From Avena insularis (Eukaryota; Streptophyta; Magnoliopsida; Poales; Poaceae), in assembly GCA_023614405.1 (NCBI GenBank), contig CM042689.1, positions 310,039,132 through 310,103,131 of the forward strand: DNA of 64,000 nucleotides, in the 5' to 3' direction. The first letter of the stretch is position 1. Every line of letters begins with the position of its first letter. Below, one piece after another: positions 23,367 through 34,068 of the stretch. Both the position numbers and the translations under genes were made by a program. Under the pieces are notes generated by a model. It worked only from the letters and a program-made list of their open reading frames with translations, was not told where the DNA came from and made no database searches.

Positions 23367-23818
23367 AAGGTGAATCTCGCCCTCGAGATTCGGATTGGCT
23401 AGCAAATAGGTGAGGGTGGTCTTTCCGAAGACCATCTTCTCTTTCCCATGTTGCTTCTTCTTCGGAATGATGGTTCCATTGAACTTTGTAGAATTTGATA
23501 GTCTTAGTCCGAGTAACTCTTTCTGCAGTCTCAAGAATCTTGATAGGTTTTTCCTCATAAGTGAGATCACTTTCCAATTGGACTTCCTCCAAAGGTATAG
23601 TATCCTTCAAAGAAGTCTCTTCCATTTCTGGATGGCATTTCTTTAGCTGACTCACATGAAACACATTGTGAACAGCAGACAATGACTCTGGCAATTCAAT
23701 CTCATAAGCTACTTCTCCTTTACGACTCAGAATCTTGAATGGTCCAACATATCTTGGGGCCAATTTTCCTTTGACTCCAAATCTCTTCACTCCACGAAGT
23801 GGTGACACTCTAAGATAA
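23365..23818 (-). pseudogene. pol: A2 integrase C-terminus with chromodomain
   Basis: Minus-strand frame with [19 protein letters not shown] and the chromodomain block [16 protein letters not shown], ending in a stop at 23365-23367. No stop inside. It is cut from the integrase core by solo LTR B2 at a gataa target site. The ORF seen here only appears to start inside B2. Confidence 0.87.
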
Positions 23819-26800
23819 TGTAAGGTTCCCAACCTTTAATAAGGTAGAGATCCCTGTGTTTACAATGCTAGTCCCTGGATCAATAGCTAGCATCCACAGT
23901 TAAGATGTAATATCAAGAAACAAAGGTCATAATACAACTTTATAACCATGAATAAAATAATTTATTACATCTTACATAGCTCATTTGGCTATCTCATTAC
24001 AATGCAGCAGAATATAACAATAGCATGGGGTCCTTCATCTTCAAAGTGCCACATGCAGACATGTTGGTTGTAGACTTGTAATCCTATTTCACTAATATCA
24101 AACAAAACCTGCAACATAACAAGTTACAGCCACAAGGGTCAATACATTTGAATTGTATTGGCAAGTGATACTATGGTAGTATAGTGGATTCTATCATCTA
24201 TATGCATTTGGCTAGGTGGAGCTTAGGCTTGCTTTGCTCAAAATAGATTTTCCTTATCATTTGAAAACACTAAGTTTTCGTTTGACAAAAACATTCCCCA
24301 AGGCATCTCCCAATAGAAATTGGTGATCCTTTCAACCCTTGTTCAACCACAAGTTTTTAACTTGGAAATTTGGATGATGAGATTCTTGATAGCTTCCATG
24401 TCTTGATGCTCAAATTGTCCTTTACCAGGGACATGGCTAAGTACTTAGATTTTACACTCTGCAGAGGTGGTACACTTTCCCCACAAGACTTGGTTTCACC
24501 AAGACAAGATCTTTCAGAAGCATTCCCTTAGACCAAAATGGAAGCGTTCCAACCTATCAAACCCCTACCACCAACTGTCCATTTGGCTACGTTATTGCAA
24601 CCTATATGATCCAGGCAGAGCCCATAATGCCAAGTGGTTGCACTTGAAGCTTCTCAACATTTGACATCTCAAATCTCTTTGTTCCTGGGTGGCCATCCAC
24701 AAGTGAGATACACAATGCAAACCATAGAAATGGGCCTTGTGAACCACTCAACACAAACCATTCCTTCCATTCCACCCAGGTGATTCATTCACTTAGTTGT
24801 TTTATTAAACAAAACACAAGTCCTCAGACTTAGAAATTTTCCATAGCATGAATATATATTCCACCCTTGTTTTCTACTAGCTAAGCTAAGCATGATAATA
24901 GTAGGAATCTTAACTTAGGAAATTTCTACTAAGGTTTCATCTACTAGGATTTCCTATAGTATGGTTTATACTTAGCAAAAATTTCATGCAAGTCCTACTT
25001 AGAAATATCACTAATGCATAGTGAAAATAATGGGACAAAAGTATGAAGCATCACTTGCCTTGTTGGTAGAGAGTATAAGTTCACTCCTTGATATTTGCAA
25101 TGTTCACACACTTCAAATAACTACAATTCAATCAAGCAAACAATATTTCAATCTACCATTCAAGCAATTCATCACATAAAATGATAGAAACAAAACAATG
25201 CATGTAAGCATGCCAAAGATTGTTTATTTGAGAAAGTGGTTTCTAATGGTTCATAAACATTTGAAAACACCTAATTGTCATTTTATAAAGTGGCAAAATC
25301 ATTTGCAAAAGATTTCACTTTATAAACCATTTTTAAACCAAGCCATTATTTTATGTGGTTGAAAATGTCTTTAGCAAAGTAATAGTTTTTTTAGGGTTCA
25401 TAAAATACATTTTCAACTCATAAAACTTGGTGTTTGGGGTCAGAGAGTTTATTCCAAAACATTTTCCAAAGGTTTTCCTCCAAAACCATTTTTAATAATT
25501 AAACCATATTTTTATTTGACTAGAAATGGTTTAAATCCAAGATTCATTCTTTTGCTTCACCAAATACATTTTTGAAACCACCAATTGATTTCTAGGGCTA
25601 GTAGGTTCAAAACAGACCATTTGCCAAAGATTTTATCCCCAAAATCATTTTAGAACAAATTTTATATCCTAAACATGCATACATAAGTTTCTGTAAAAAC
25701 AAACAATTTAACAGAAGCAATTTACTAAACAAAGGGCATGGTCAGAAAGTACTTGTCATTCTGATTCCATTGATATAAAATTTGCAAAATTTGGACGTGT
25801 GGTTTGAAAAGTTATGAATTTTTCAAAATTGAACATCTAATAGGAAAGTTTCTGGTTTTTAAAACAGGCAGATGCCACGTGCCATGTTCTTATTCGCCGG
25901 TACCGCTTCGGCTGGATCGCGCTCTCTGGTGTGTTGGATATAAAGCAGATCGTGTGGCTCAGAATCAAACGTACCCCTTCGGTTAGTTTCTATCGCGAGC
26001 GTTGGATCTAAATCCTACGGCGCACAACCTTTGACCATATACCGGTGTCTTTGGCGGCGACTAAGCGAGCGGTCGACGCGACGGCAGTGGCGATGTTACA
26101 GGAAGCGAGGGAGGAAGGGGAGAAGCTTACCAAGTTCACCGTGGCGTGGGGAAGCTCAAGGTGGTCCTTGCTGGCGAGGGGGCGCACGGGGTCGATGAGA
26201 ATTGCTCGTCGGAGTTAGGGGTGGCGCCAGGAGCTTCTGCTTGTCGACGGGGACGGGGCTTCGGTGCATGCCAGAGGGAGAGGAGAGTATGGTTATATGC
26301 ACAAAGACGTGGCGAGGATGCGCGCGTGAAAGATAAAGAGAGGGGCGGTCAGGTTCTTACCCGAGGCTTCGCCGGAGAGGAAACAGACGGTGGCGGCGGT
26401 GGTCGTTGTCGTTAACGTGGTTCTGGGGCGCGCGGGGACGAGCTGGCGCTACGGGGAGGTTCGCCAGGAGGTGGAAAGAAAGTGAGTGTGGTCGAGGGGG
26501 CGAGGGGCAACGAGGGGCTGCTGGAATCGGCCAGGAAAACCGTCGGAGACAGTGGGGTTCGGGAGAGAAATTCGCGCAGCCTGGTGGCTCCTGTGGGGTG
26601 TGGTATGGGGGAAAGGGAGAGGAGTCCAGGGCGATTAATAGGGCACAGTCGCGGCGAGTAATGGTCGTGTCATCAATGCGTATTGAAGCTGTCTTCAAAT
26701 GCCAGTAACGGCGAGGAGGAAAGAGGGGCACGGCCAACAAGTGGGTGAAGAAGAAGGAGTCAAGGGCGGCGGTGGGGCGAAAGTGTGGGAAAGGGGAGAG

Positions 26801-28217
26801 GGGTCCAGCTCGGTGACTCAGCAGGTTTGTTTTCCGGTGTGAAACGTTTTCCGCGGGGAAGAAGGAGGTGGGCTGATGCTGAGCTGGACTGGGCCTGCTG
26901 GCTGGGTCGACTTGTTCTCTTTTTTATGCTGCTTTGTTTTTCTTTTTCTGTTTCTAATATTCTGTTTTGATTTGGTTCAATTATTTCAACCATCAATTTG
27001 AGTTCAAAATTATCTCTAACTTTGTGAGGATTCAAACATTGATTAATAACACATTCTGAAGTCAAATTTAGAATAAATAATTTATTCTTTTTAGGGTCCT
27101 TTAATTATTTAAATTAGGCATTTGCATTACTTCATATAAGACTTAAAATATTTTTAATCCTTATTTAAATTTCATTCTTCTTCAAAACCTTTTCAGTAAG
27201 TTTTTATTTACTTAATAGGGTGTCAAAATATTCATCTAGAATCATTTGGAATATATTTAATATGATTCATAAATCATTTGAATTGGGTATTTGTTTTAAT
27301 TCCAATGGAATTAAATATAGTTTTAATTCCCTAAGGTTTATTTGGAAGATTTCTTTAATCTTATTTAAGTTGAATTAAACAACTTTTATTCCACTTGGGT
27401 AAATTCCAAAATACTATTTTCTCATGAATTATATAATTATTCTTATTAGAGATTTGTCTTTATTTAAATAGGGATAGAATGGTTAATGCCATTTTATTTT
27501 ATTTTGGAAATTCTTTATCATTTTATTTTATTTAAATTTGGATTTAAATTCATTCCATTTGCTTACGGTCTTTGCCAAGATTTAATTTGGTCTTTAAATA
27601 TTCTTTATTTAATAATTCTTTCCTTATCTTATAAAATCTATATCTTTTTATTTAGAGATCCAAACTTGGTGGTTCCAATTTGTAAAATCTTATTTGATAT
27701 TTAATTAACACTTTAAATCTTTTTAGGATTAATTTCTCACCATTTGGTTTGGACTTTTGATAAGGGATTTATTAGCTTTGAAAATTCAATTTCTTTATCA
27801 TATTAAATTCATGAGATTTTATCTATGGCTCCAAAAGAAGTGAAACTAATTTTTATGGTCTTATAATATTTCTATTTGTCTTTCTTGATCATTTATAAAT
27901 GTTTGATGATAAATTTTTATGTGGATCAAATCCATAGGCTTGGAGATAATTTGGAAATGATTTTCTTCCATTAGGGTTTTAGGGTTTTGGTTTTATTTTC
28001 CAAGTGTTTAAATTTCCAGATACATTCATTGAGGAATGCATTTCTCTTGATTTGGATTTTTTTGTTGGATTCCAACTTTTACCAAAGTTTGTTCAAGATG
28101 GGATTTTAAGTTTCCATTTAGAAACAAAAGTTTCTTTTCATCCTGATTTTCAACAATAATTTATTTTGTTTATTTATTTTTTACATAACAAGATTTGGAA
28201 AATCTTGGGATGTGACA
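23819..28217 (-). mobile_element. Solo LTR B2 (4399 bp), mosaic of A- and B-type sequence
   Basis: Flanked by perfect gataa duplications (23814-23818 and 28218-28222). On the minus strand it starts TGTCACATCCCAAGATTTTC and ends AAAGGTTGGGAACCTTACA, both family B ends. The block 24360-24790 is closer by eye to family A LTRs (for example around 6310-6640) than to B3. The central part 25860-26900 is GC-rich, with a TGGGCC cluster near 26890. AT-rich stretch 26990-28200 is U3. No interior and no conserved ORF. It disrupts A2 integrase. Confidence 0.85.
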
Positions 28218-28875
28218 GATAAGCTCTATCTCCTACTTCATAGGTGACTTCTCTACGCTTAGGATCTGCGTAGCTCTTCTGTCGGGACTGTGCTATCTCC
28301 AGTCTGTCTTTAACTAGCTTGACTTTCTCTTCAGCCTCTTTGATTAGTTCTGGTCCGAACAAACTTCTTTCTCCCACACCATTCCATAGCAATGGGGTGG
28401 TACACTTTCTCCCATAGAGAAATTCAAATGGTGCCATCTCAATACTGGCTTGATAGCTGTTATTGTAAGAGAATTCTGCGTAAGGCAGACTTTCATCCCA
28501 ACTGGCTCCATAATCTAGAGCACATGCTCTCAACATATCTTCAAGTATCTGGTTGGTCCTTTCTGTTTGTCCATCAGTCTGAGGATGAAAAGCAGTGTTG
28601 AACTCCAATCTCGTTCCCAATGACTCATGTAGTTGCCTCCAAAAATGAGAAGTGAATTGAGTTCCCCTATCAGACACAATACTCTTGGGTACTCCATGTA
28701 GACATACAATTCTACTCATTTAGATCTTGGCTAACTTAGCACTTGTATAGGTTGTCTTCACGGGTATGAAATGAGCCACTTTAGTTAGGCGATCCACTAC
28801 TACCCAAATAGAATCATATCCTGACCTAGTCCTTGGCAATCCGGTGATGAAATCCATGCCAATCTTGTCCCACTT
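28218..28875 (-). pseudogene. pol: A2 integrase catalytic core
   Basis: DDE core on the minus strand: [17 protein letters not shown], then a stop (TAA for Tyr) before MSRIVCLHG, then VSDRGTQF and DGQTERTNQ, and on to EVGDRAYL, where solo LTR B2 is inserted. All three catalytic acidic residues are kept. A TGA in place of the Trp codon of PDWKWD, at about 28876, separates it from the zinc domain. Confidence 0.87.
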
Positions 28876-29706
28876 TCAATCAGGAATAGGTAGTGGTTGT
28901 AACAATCCTGCTGGTTTCTGATGTTCCGCTTTCACTCTACTACATACATCACACAAAGCAATATGTTTGGAGATGTCCTTCTTGAGATTATTCCACCAAA
29001 ATCTTTCTTTCATATCCATGTACATTTTGGTGTTACCCGGATGAATGGAATACGGTGAGTTGTGTGCTTCTTGTAAAATCAGTTTCTGAAGCTCCGGATC
29101 TTGTGGAACACATATACGTTTTCCATACCATAAAGTACCCTGTTCATCTTCATGGAATCCTTTGGATTTTCCCTTGCCAATCTTTTCCTTAATCTCTTCA
29201 ATTTCCTTATCTGTCTTTTGGGCTTCTTTGATTTTTTCCAACAAAGTGGGTTGAACCTCCAATGACATGAGATGTCCTTCAGGCACAATATCCAATCTAA
29301 GATCTCTAAATTGGGCACATAGATCATCTGGCAATTCTCCCTTAGTAAGGCCATTCACAAAAACCTTACGGCTTAGAGCATCTGCTACAACATTTGCTTT
29401 ACCTGGGTGGTATTGCAAACTCAAGTCATAGTCCTTGATGAGTTCTAGCCATCTCCTTTGTCTCATGTTGATTTCTTTCTGGGTGAAGATATACTTCAAA
29501 CTTTTGTGATCTGTGAACACTTCACATCGCTTTACCAAAAGGTAGTGTCTCCATGTTTTGAGTGCATGGACAACAGAGGCTAACTCTAAATCATGAGTAG
29601 GGTAATTTACCTCATGAGTTTTGAGTTGTCTCGAGGCATAAGCCACAACTTTCCCTTCTTGCATAAGTACTGCACCTAATCCATGATGAGATGCATCACA
29701 ATACAC
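28876..29706 (-). pseudogene. pol: A2 RNase H and integrase zinc finger
   Basis: Gypsy RNase H with all motifs: [19 protein letters not shown] (A1 has lost the Asp of the last), then ADALSRKV and the linker to the HHCC finger ([17 protein letters not shown]). This is the best-preserved RNase H of the three copies. It is bounded by a TAA near 29707 that replaces a Gln codon upstream and by the TGA at 28876 downstream. Confidence 0.87.
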
Positions 29707-30478
29707 TTAGAAATCTTTCTCCAAATCTGGCAGACATAAGACTGGTGCTGTCACTAGCCTCTTCTTTAATTCTTGGAAACTGAGTTCACATCCTTCAGAC
29801 CAAGCAAATTTCTTGTCTTTCTTTAGTAACTCTGTCATTGGCTTAGCTATCTTGGAGAAATTATCAATGAACCTCCTGTAGTATCCTGCCAAGCCAAGGA
29901 AACTACGAACCTGTTTCACTGACTTAGGAGATTCCCATTCAGTTACAGCTGAAACTTTAGTAGGATCAACTGCTACACCAAAACTCACACTTGCTAAAAT
30001 TGGCATACAGTTTATGCTCTCTAAGCTTTTCAAGTATCAAACGCAAATGTCCTTCATGCTCTTCTTTGCTCTTGGAGTAGATCAAAATGTCATCGATGAA
30101 TACGACGACAAACTTGTCAAGGAACTCCATGAACACCTTGTTCATCATATTCATGAAGTAAGCTGGTGCATTGGTCAACCCAAATGGCATCACGGTATAC
30201 TCATACAATCCATACCTAGTGGTGAAAGTTGTCTTAGGTATGTCTTGTTCCCTTATTTTGAGCTGGAAATAACCTGATCGAAGATCAATCTTTGAGAACA
30301 CACAGGCTCCTTCTAACTGATCAAACAAGTCATTGATTCTAGGCAAAGGGTATTTGTTCTTGATAGTCACCTCATTGAGTGAGCGGTAATCTATGCATAA
30401 CCTTTGACTTCTATCCTTCTTTTCCACAAACAAAACTGGTGCTCCCCAGGATGAAGAACTTGGTTGAATAAATCCTTC
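29707..30478 (-). pseudogene. pol: A2 reverse transcriptase
   Basis: RT with [17 protein letters not shown] and FIDDILIYS intact. After FSKCEFW a deletion of roughly 40-50 bp removes a conserved stretch and shifts the frame; the thumb continues as [16 protein letters not shown] to KKRLVTAPVLCLPDLEKDF and a stop. Unlike A1 and A3, this copy reads through the KKRLV position. A TGA at 30479-30481 cuts the RT from protease. Confidence 0.87.
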
Positions 30479-31201
30479 TCAGAATCGTTCTCCAAGTTGT
30501 TTCTTGAGTTCTTTCAACTCATCAACTGACATCTTGTACGGTCTCTTTGCTATTGGTCCAGATCCTGGTAGCAAGTCAATAAGAAACTCCACATCTCTAT
30601 CTGGTGGCATTCCCGGCAATTCTTCCGGAAACACATCCGGATATTCACTCACAATTGGCACACTGTCTATGCTAACCCCCTTAAGAGAATTTAGCTTACT
30701 CCCTTTCGATTCAAAGTTAGACTTGAGTCTTATCCATTTCTTTTCCGGGGTTGTGAGTGCAACAGTTTGATTAGCACAATCTAGTACTCCTTCATACTTG
30801 GTCATCCAATCCATTCCCAAAATTACATCCAGTCCTTGGGAATCTAGGATTATCAGACTCACTGGAAACTTATGCTTTCCAAACTCTATTACTAGATCCC
30901 GGCATCCAAGACTCACTATCATATCTCCACCTGGAGAACTTACTTTTATTGGACACCCAATGTTTTCAGTTGGAAACCTATTTCTATCAACAAATGCTTT
31001 TGATATGAATGAATGTGATGCACCAGTATCAAAAAGAACAAGTGCTGGAATAGAATTGAGTTTGAACTTACCAGCCACAGCATCTGACTCTTCATAGATT
31101 TCCTCCACATTGATGTGGTTCACTTGCCCCTTCTGGAAAGGGTTGGGCTTGTTGGGTCCTTCAACTTTCTTTTCCGGGCACTCATTTGCATAATTCCCCA
31201 T
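30479..31201 (-). pseudogene. gag-pol: A2 protease and end of gag
   Basis: Frame runs from the CCHC knuckle through protease to the RT start. The protease active site is intact, [10 protein letters not shown], unlike A1 and A3. The zinc knuckle reads [14 protein letters not shown]: the His of CCHC is Asn (codon 31193-31195), which should abolish normal zinc binding. It is in frame with gag upstream, which is broken only by TAG 31493-31495 and a shift at the repeat. Confidence 0.86.
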
Positions 31202-32047
31202 CTTCTTGCACTTAAAACATTCAACCTGACTAAGATCCTTCTTGGCAGGCTGGCTTCCACTACCACTTCCACTTCCATTGTGGTGGTTCTTGTACCCACT
31301 CTTGTGATTCTTGTACTTGTCATTGTCATGGCTACGGTGATGCTTGTTGTCATGATGACGGTTGTGGTTGTGGTGCTTGTTGTAGTTTCCATGCTTGTGG
31401 GATCCAGAATTCCCACTATCATCATAATGGGAACGCTTGTGAGACGATCTCGAGCTGTGCTTGTTAGAGTGCTTCCTCTTCCTGCTTTCAACCTATTTCA
31501 TCTTGCTCTCCAAGATGGCAGCCTTGTCACAAAGAGACTGATATGTGGGGACATAGGCCACAACTAACTGCAGGTTCAATTCATCGTTCAATCCTTCAAG
31601 GAACTTCTCTTTCCTCTTAGCATCAGTGTCAACTTCATCTGGTGCATAACGCGCCAGATTGTTGAACTCCTCAATATACTCAGCCACGCTGCGGTGGCGT
31701 TGCTTCAAGTTATGAAATTCCTTCTTCTTCAAACTCATCACTCCTGATGAGATGTGAGCAGTACGGAAACCATCTTCAAAGATAGCCCATGTCACATCCT
31801 CAATGGGAGTGGTGATCTGGAAGTTATCCCACCAAGTAGCTGCTGGTCCTTCCAACAAGTGTGCTGCAAACCTGACTTTCTCCTCATCAAGATAGCCAGT
31901 TACCAAATCCTTGTTCACTGAGCATAGCCAATCATTGGCCACCATGGGATCAGTAGTTCCTGAGAACTTTGCTGGCCTCAGTCTTAAGAATCTGGTAAGC
32001 ATGTCAAAACCCGGTGGGTTATTCTGATTGTTGTTGTTGTTGTTGTT

Positions 32048-32103
<56 letters not shown>

Positions 32104-32223
32104 GATTACTATGAACGTGGTCATCATCTCGATGATCATGCCCCGAGATGTCATCATCTGCTGCATCTCAAGGGTGATATTGTTGTTGTTGTTAGGGTTG
32201 GGATTGGCACGTCGGGGAGGCAT
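31202..32223 (-). pseudogene. gag: A2 gag
   Basis: Starts at ATG 32221-32223 ([10 protein letters not shown]), followed by a Thr/Asn-type repeat tract that shifts frame, then the capsid region ([56 protein letters not shown]). TAG 31493-31495 replaces the CAG that is present in A1 and A3. The His-rich linker follows. Expected length is near 390 codons, as in A3. Confidence 0.85.
32026..32101 (-). repeat. AAC microsatellite in A2 gag
   Basis: Plus strand reads (GTT)n with one ATT interruption, so AAC on the coding strand, giving poly-Asn when in frame. The same tract lies in A3 (50506-50580) and is short in B3 (41216-41238). Length differs between copies and the A2 gag frame is lost here. Confidence 0.9.
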
Positions 32224-32422
32224 CTGTGGTTTTCAATAGAGATAAGAATGAGATACCCATAGATGCTAACATGCACAATACATCACATAAACAATCACCA
32301 AACAACATAGACAACAAGTTTTGAAAGTAAACACACCAATAGCAAGCCATCCACATGTTGGATGGTCATTGCGACTCAATGATCAAAAGCATGGTAAATA
32401 AAAAGTAAATGAGTAATCATCC

Positions 32423-33232
32423 CTACTCCTCTGCATCAACCTCCTCGTCGACAAGTGTAAGACCTGCATTCTCCATAGCGGTCTTGTATTACTCGACATT
32501 GGTAGTCAAGGCCTCTATTTTGGCTTTGAGAGCCCTCTTCTGTGAACGAAGTCTCTCAATCACCACCTGCTGATGCTCGAGCTCAAAGTCCTTGGCCTCT
32601 AGTTCTGCAGTCATGTCTCGAATCCTCTTGTTCCTATCTTGGACTCTCTTCTCTTGACTCTTGAACTTTCTATCCTGACTCTCAAACTTGGCCTCCATTT
32701 CCTTGACTATCTCATCTTGCTCCGCAAAGAGCTTGTCCTTCTCACGAAGATGCACCTGGAGTTCGTCATTGCTAAGCATGACGTTGGTCCTATCAGTATC
32801 TAGGTGCCTAAGAAGAACCTCTAAGTCCTGGAGGTATAGACGAATCGGCTCTTCTGTCTCTCTAGCAGTATCCTCAAAGTAAATGGCCTCACCATCCTCG
32901 TCACGTCTACCGAAGGCGTGGAAGTGAGTACCTCTAATCTCCCGAGAGTGTCTCCCTAACAAATGTCCAAGCAAATCTTGCATGACTACCTCTAGGCCTC
33001 TCTCCTTGTCATCATGCATGAGCTTGAAGGTGATAGCCTCCGTGGCTGGCTCAGTCTGGCGTCCTGGCTGAGTAACCTTGAATCCCCAAAGGTCCTTCCT
33101 CTCGAATTTGGTGAGAGTAAGCATCATGATGGTAGGAAGTGGGAGATTGAGCAGACTAGTGAGCTCAATAAGACGAGTGCCAAAACGAGTTCCCTTGAAC
33201 TCTTCAGCCGTGCTGATAGTAATATTAGGCAT
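32423..33232 (-). pseudogene. A2 extra ORF x (coiled-coil protein) between primer site and gag
   Basis: Function unknown. About 270 codons from ATG 33230-33232 to a TAG at 32423-32425, broken by TAA 32489-32491 near the end (A3 has GAA). Residues 1-125 look globular (EEFKGTRFGTRLIELTSLL, KFERKDLWGFKV, RRDEDGEAI). Residues about 125-250 are a charged coiled coil (EKDKLFAEQDEIVKEMEAKF, then repeated heptads). It lies downstream of ORF y, in the same sense as gag, and has a homologue of the same length and order in A3 (49355-50164). It is absent from B3. No membrane segment or signal peptide. Confidence 0.75.
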
Positions 33233-33434
33233 CTATTTTATAAGATAGAAAAGTTAGAATCAACATAACTAAAGATAATTCACAAGACAAGGCATCACAT
33301 GCATATCTTTGGAAATCAAAACACACAAGTCATGGCATACATAAAACCATTACAAGCATCCAAGGTTCAACTTATTTTAGACAACATTTGGGAAAATAAA
33401 GTGATAAGTGTGGTGGTCCAACTAACGAAGTACG

Positions 33435-33941
33435 TTACAATCCCATCTCACTTGTCAAGTTGGCTAACAGGGCATCCCTAGAGGCAATCTGTCGATCCTG
33501 ATCACATGACTCCATTGCTAAGTCTATGATGTCCTTTCTTAAACGTTGGTTGGTAGCATCTAACTCTAGGATATGCTTCTTTTCTTCCCTTAGGTCATTC
33601 TGGGTGTTGAGCATTCTGCACTTGATTCTATCACCAAGCTCTTTGATGGCCTTCCAAGCTGCATACCTTGCGGAATCAAAGAATGTGGTGTGCATTACTG
33701 AGTTGGTGACTATGCAGAATCCTGATTCCTTGTGGTTGTCTTCCTTGTTTTTATACAAGTGAAGTTGCACCCACCAGTACTCAACTCCTTCATCCATCAC
33801 GGGAAAACCTTTGTACACAGCTGCACCATGTATTCCCATGGCAACCATGAGGTCCTTGAGAGCCTTGGGGAATTCTGTCTCACATTCCAAAGTCATAGTC
33901 ATGAGTGGTCCCTTCCTCACGGCATCGTTGATGGAGTTCAT
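33435..33941 (-). CDS. A2 extra ORF y, first ORF after the primer site (168 aa)
   Basis: Function unknown. Intact 168-codon frame starting about 110 bp after the primer site. The N-terminal half is globular (GPLMTMTLECETEFPKALK, YWWVQLHLYKNKED, then SARYAAWKAIKEL). The C-terminal half is helical and likely coiled coil (NDLREEKKHILELDATNQRL). Strand-strand-helix spacing in the first half is reminiscent of a double-stranded-RNA-binding fold, but without its usual signature residues, so this is only a guess. A3 has a homologue at 48675. Not a host gene: it sits inside A2, between primer site and gag. Confidence 0.75.
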   Translation of the reverse strand: MNSINDAVRKGPLMTMTLECETEFPKALKDLMVAMGIHGAAVYKGFPVMDEGVEYWWVQLHLYKNKEDNHKESGFCIVTNSVMHTTFFDSARYAAWKAIKELGDRIKCRMLNTQNDLREEKKHILELDATNQRLRKDIIDLAMESCDQDRQIASRDALLANLTSEMGL

Positions 33942-34053
33942 CTACAAATAGAGATGAGAAAGAAGATTAGAAAAGTTTACGAGAAGAAAAAGACAAGTGT
34001 GGAAGTTATTGAAAATTTTTCCTTAGTGGTTTCCAATCCTATAGGCAATACAG

Positions 34054-34066
34054 TGCTCTGATACCA
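34054..34066 (-). promoter_or_regulatory. A2 primer-binding site (initiator Met tRNA)
   Basis: Minus-strand TGGTATCAGAGCA lies two bases after the 5' LTR end, the classical plant initiator-Met tRNA primer site. Confidence 0.88.
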
Positions 34067-34068
34067 TC

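Noticed and set aside
32026..32101. Cys-rich plus-strand protein (poly-Cys)
   Set aside because: It is the reverse reading of the AAC microsatellite of gag.
33435..33941. Possible host gene captured between repeats
   Set aside because: It lies inside A2 between primer site and gag, and a homologue is at the same place in A3, so it is part of the retroelement.
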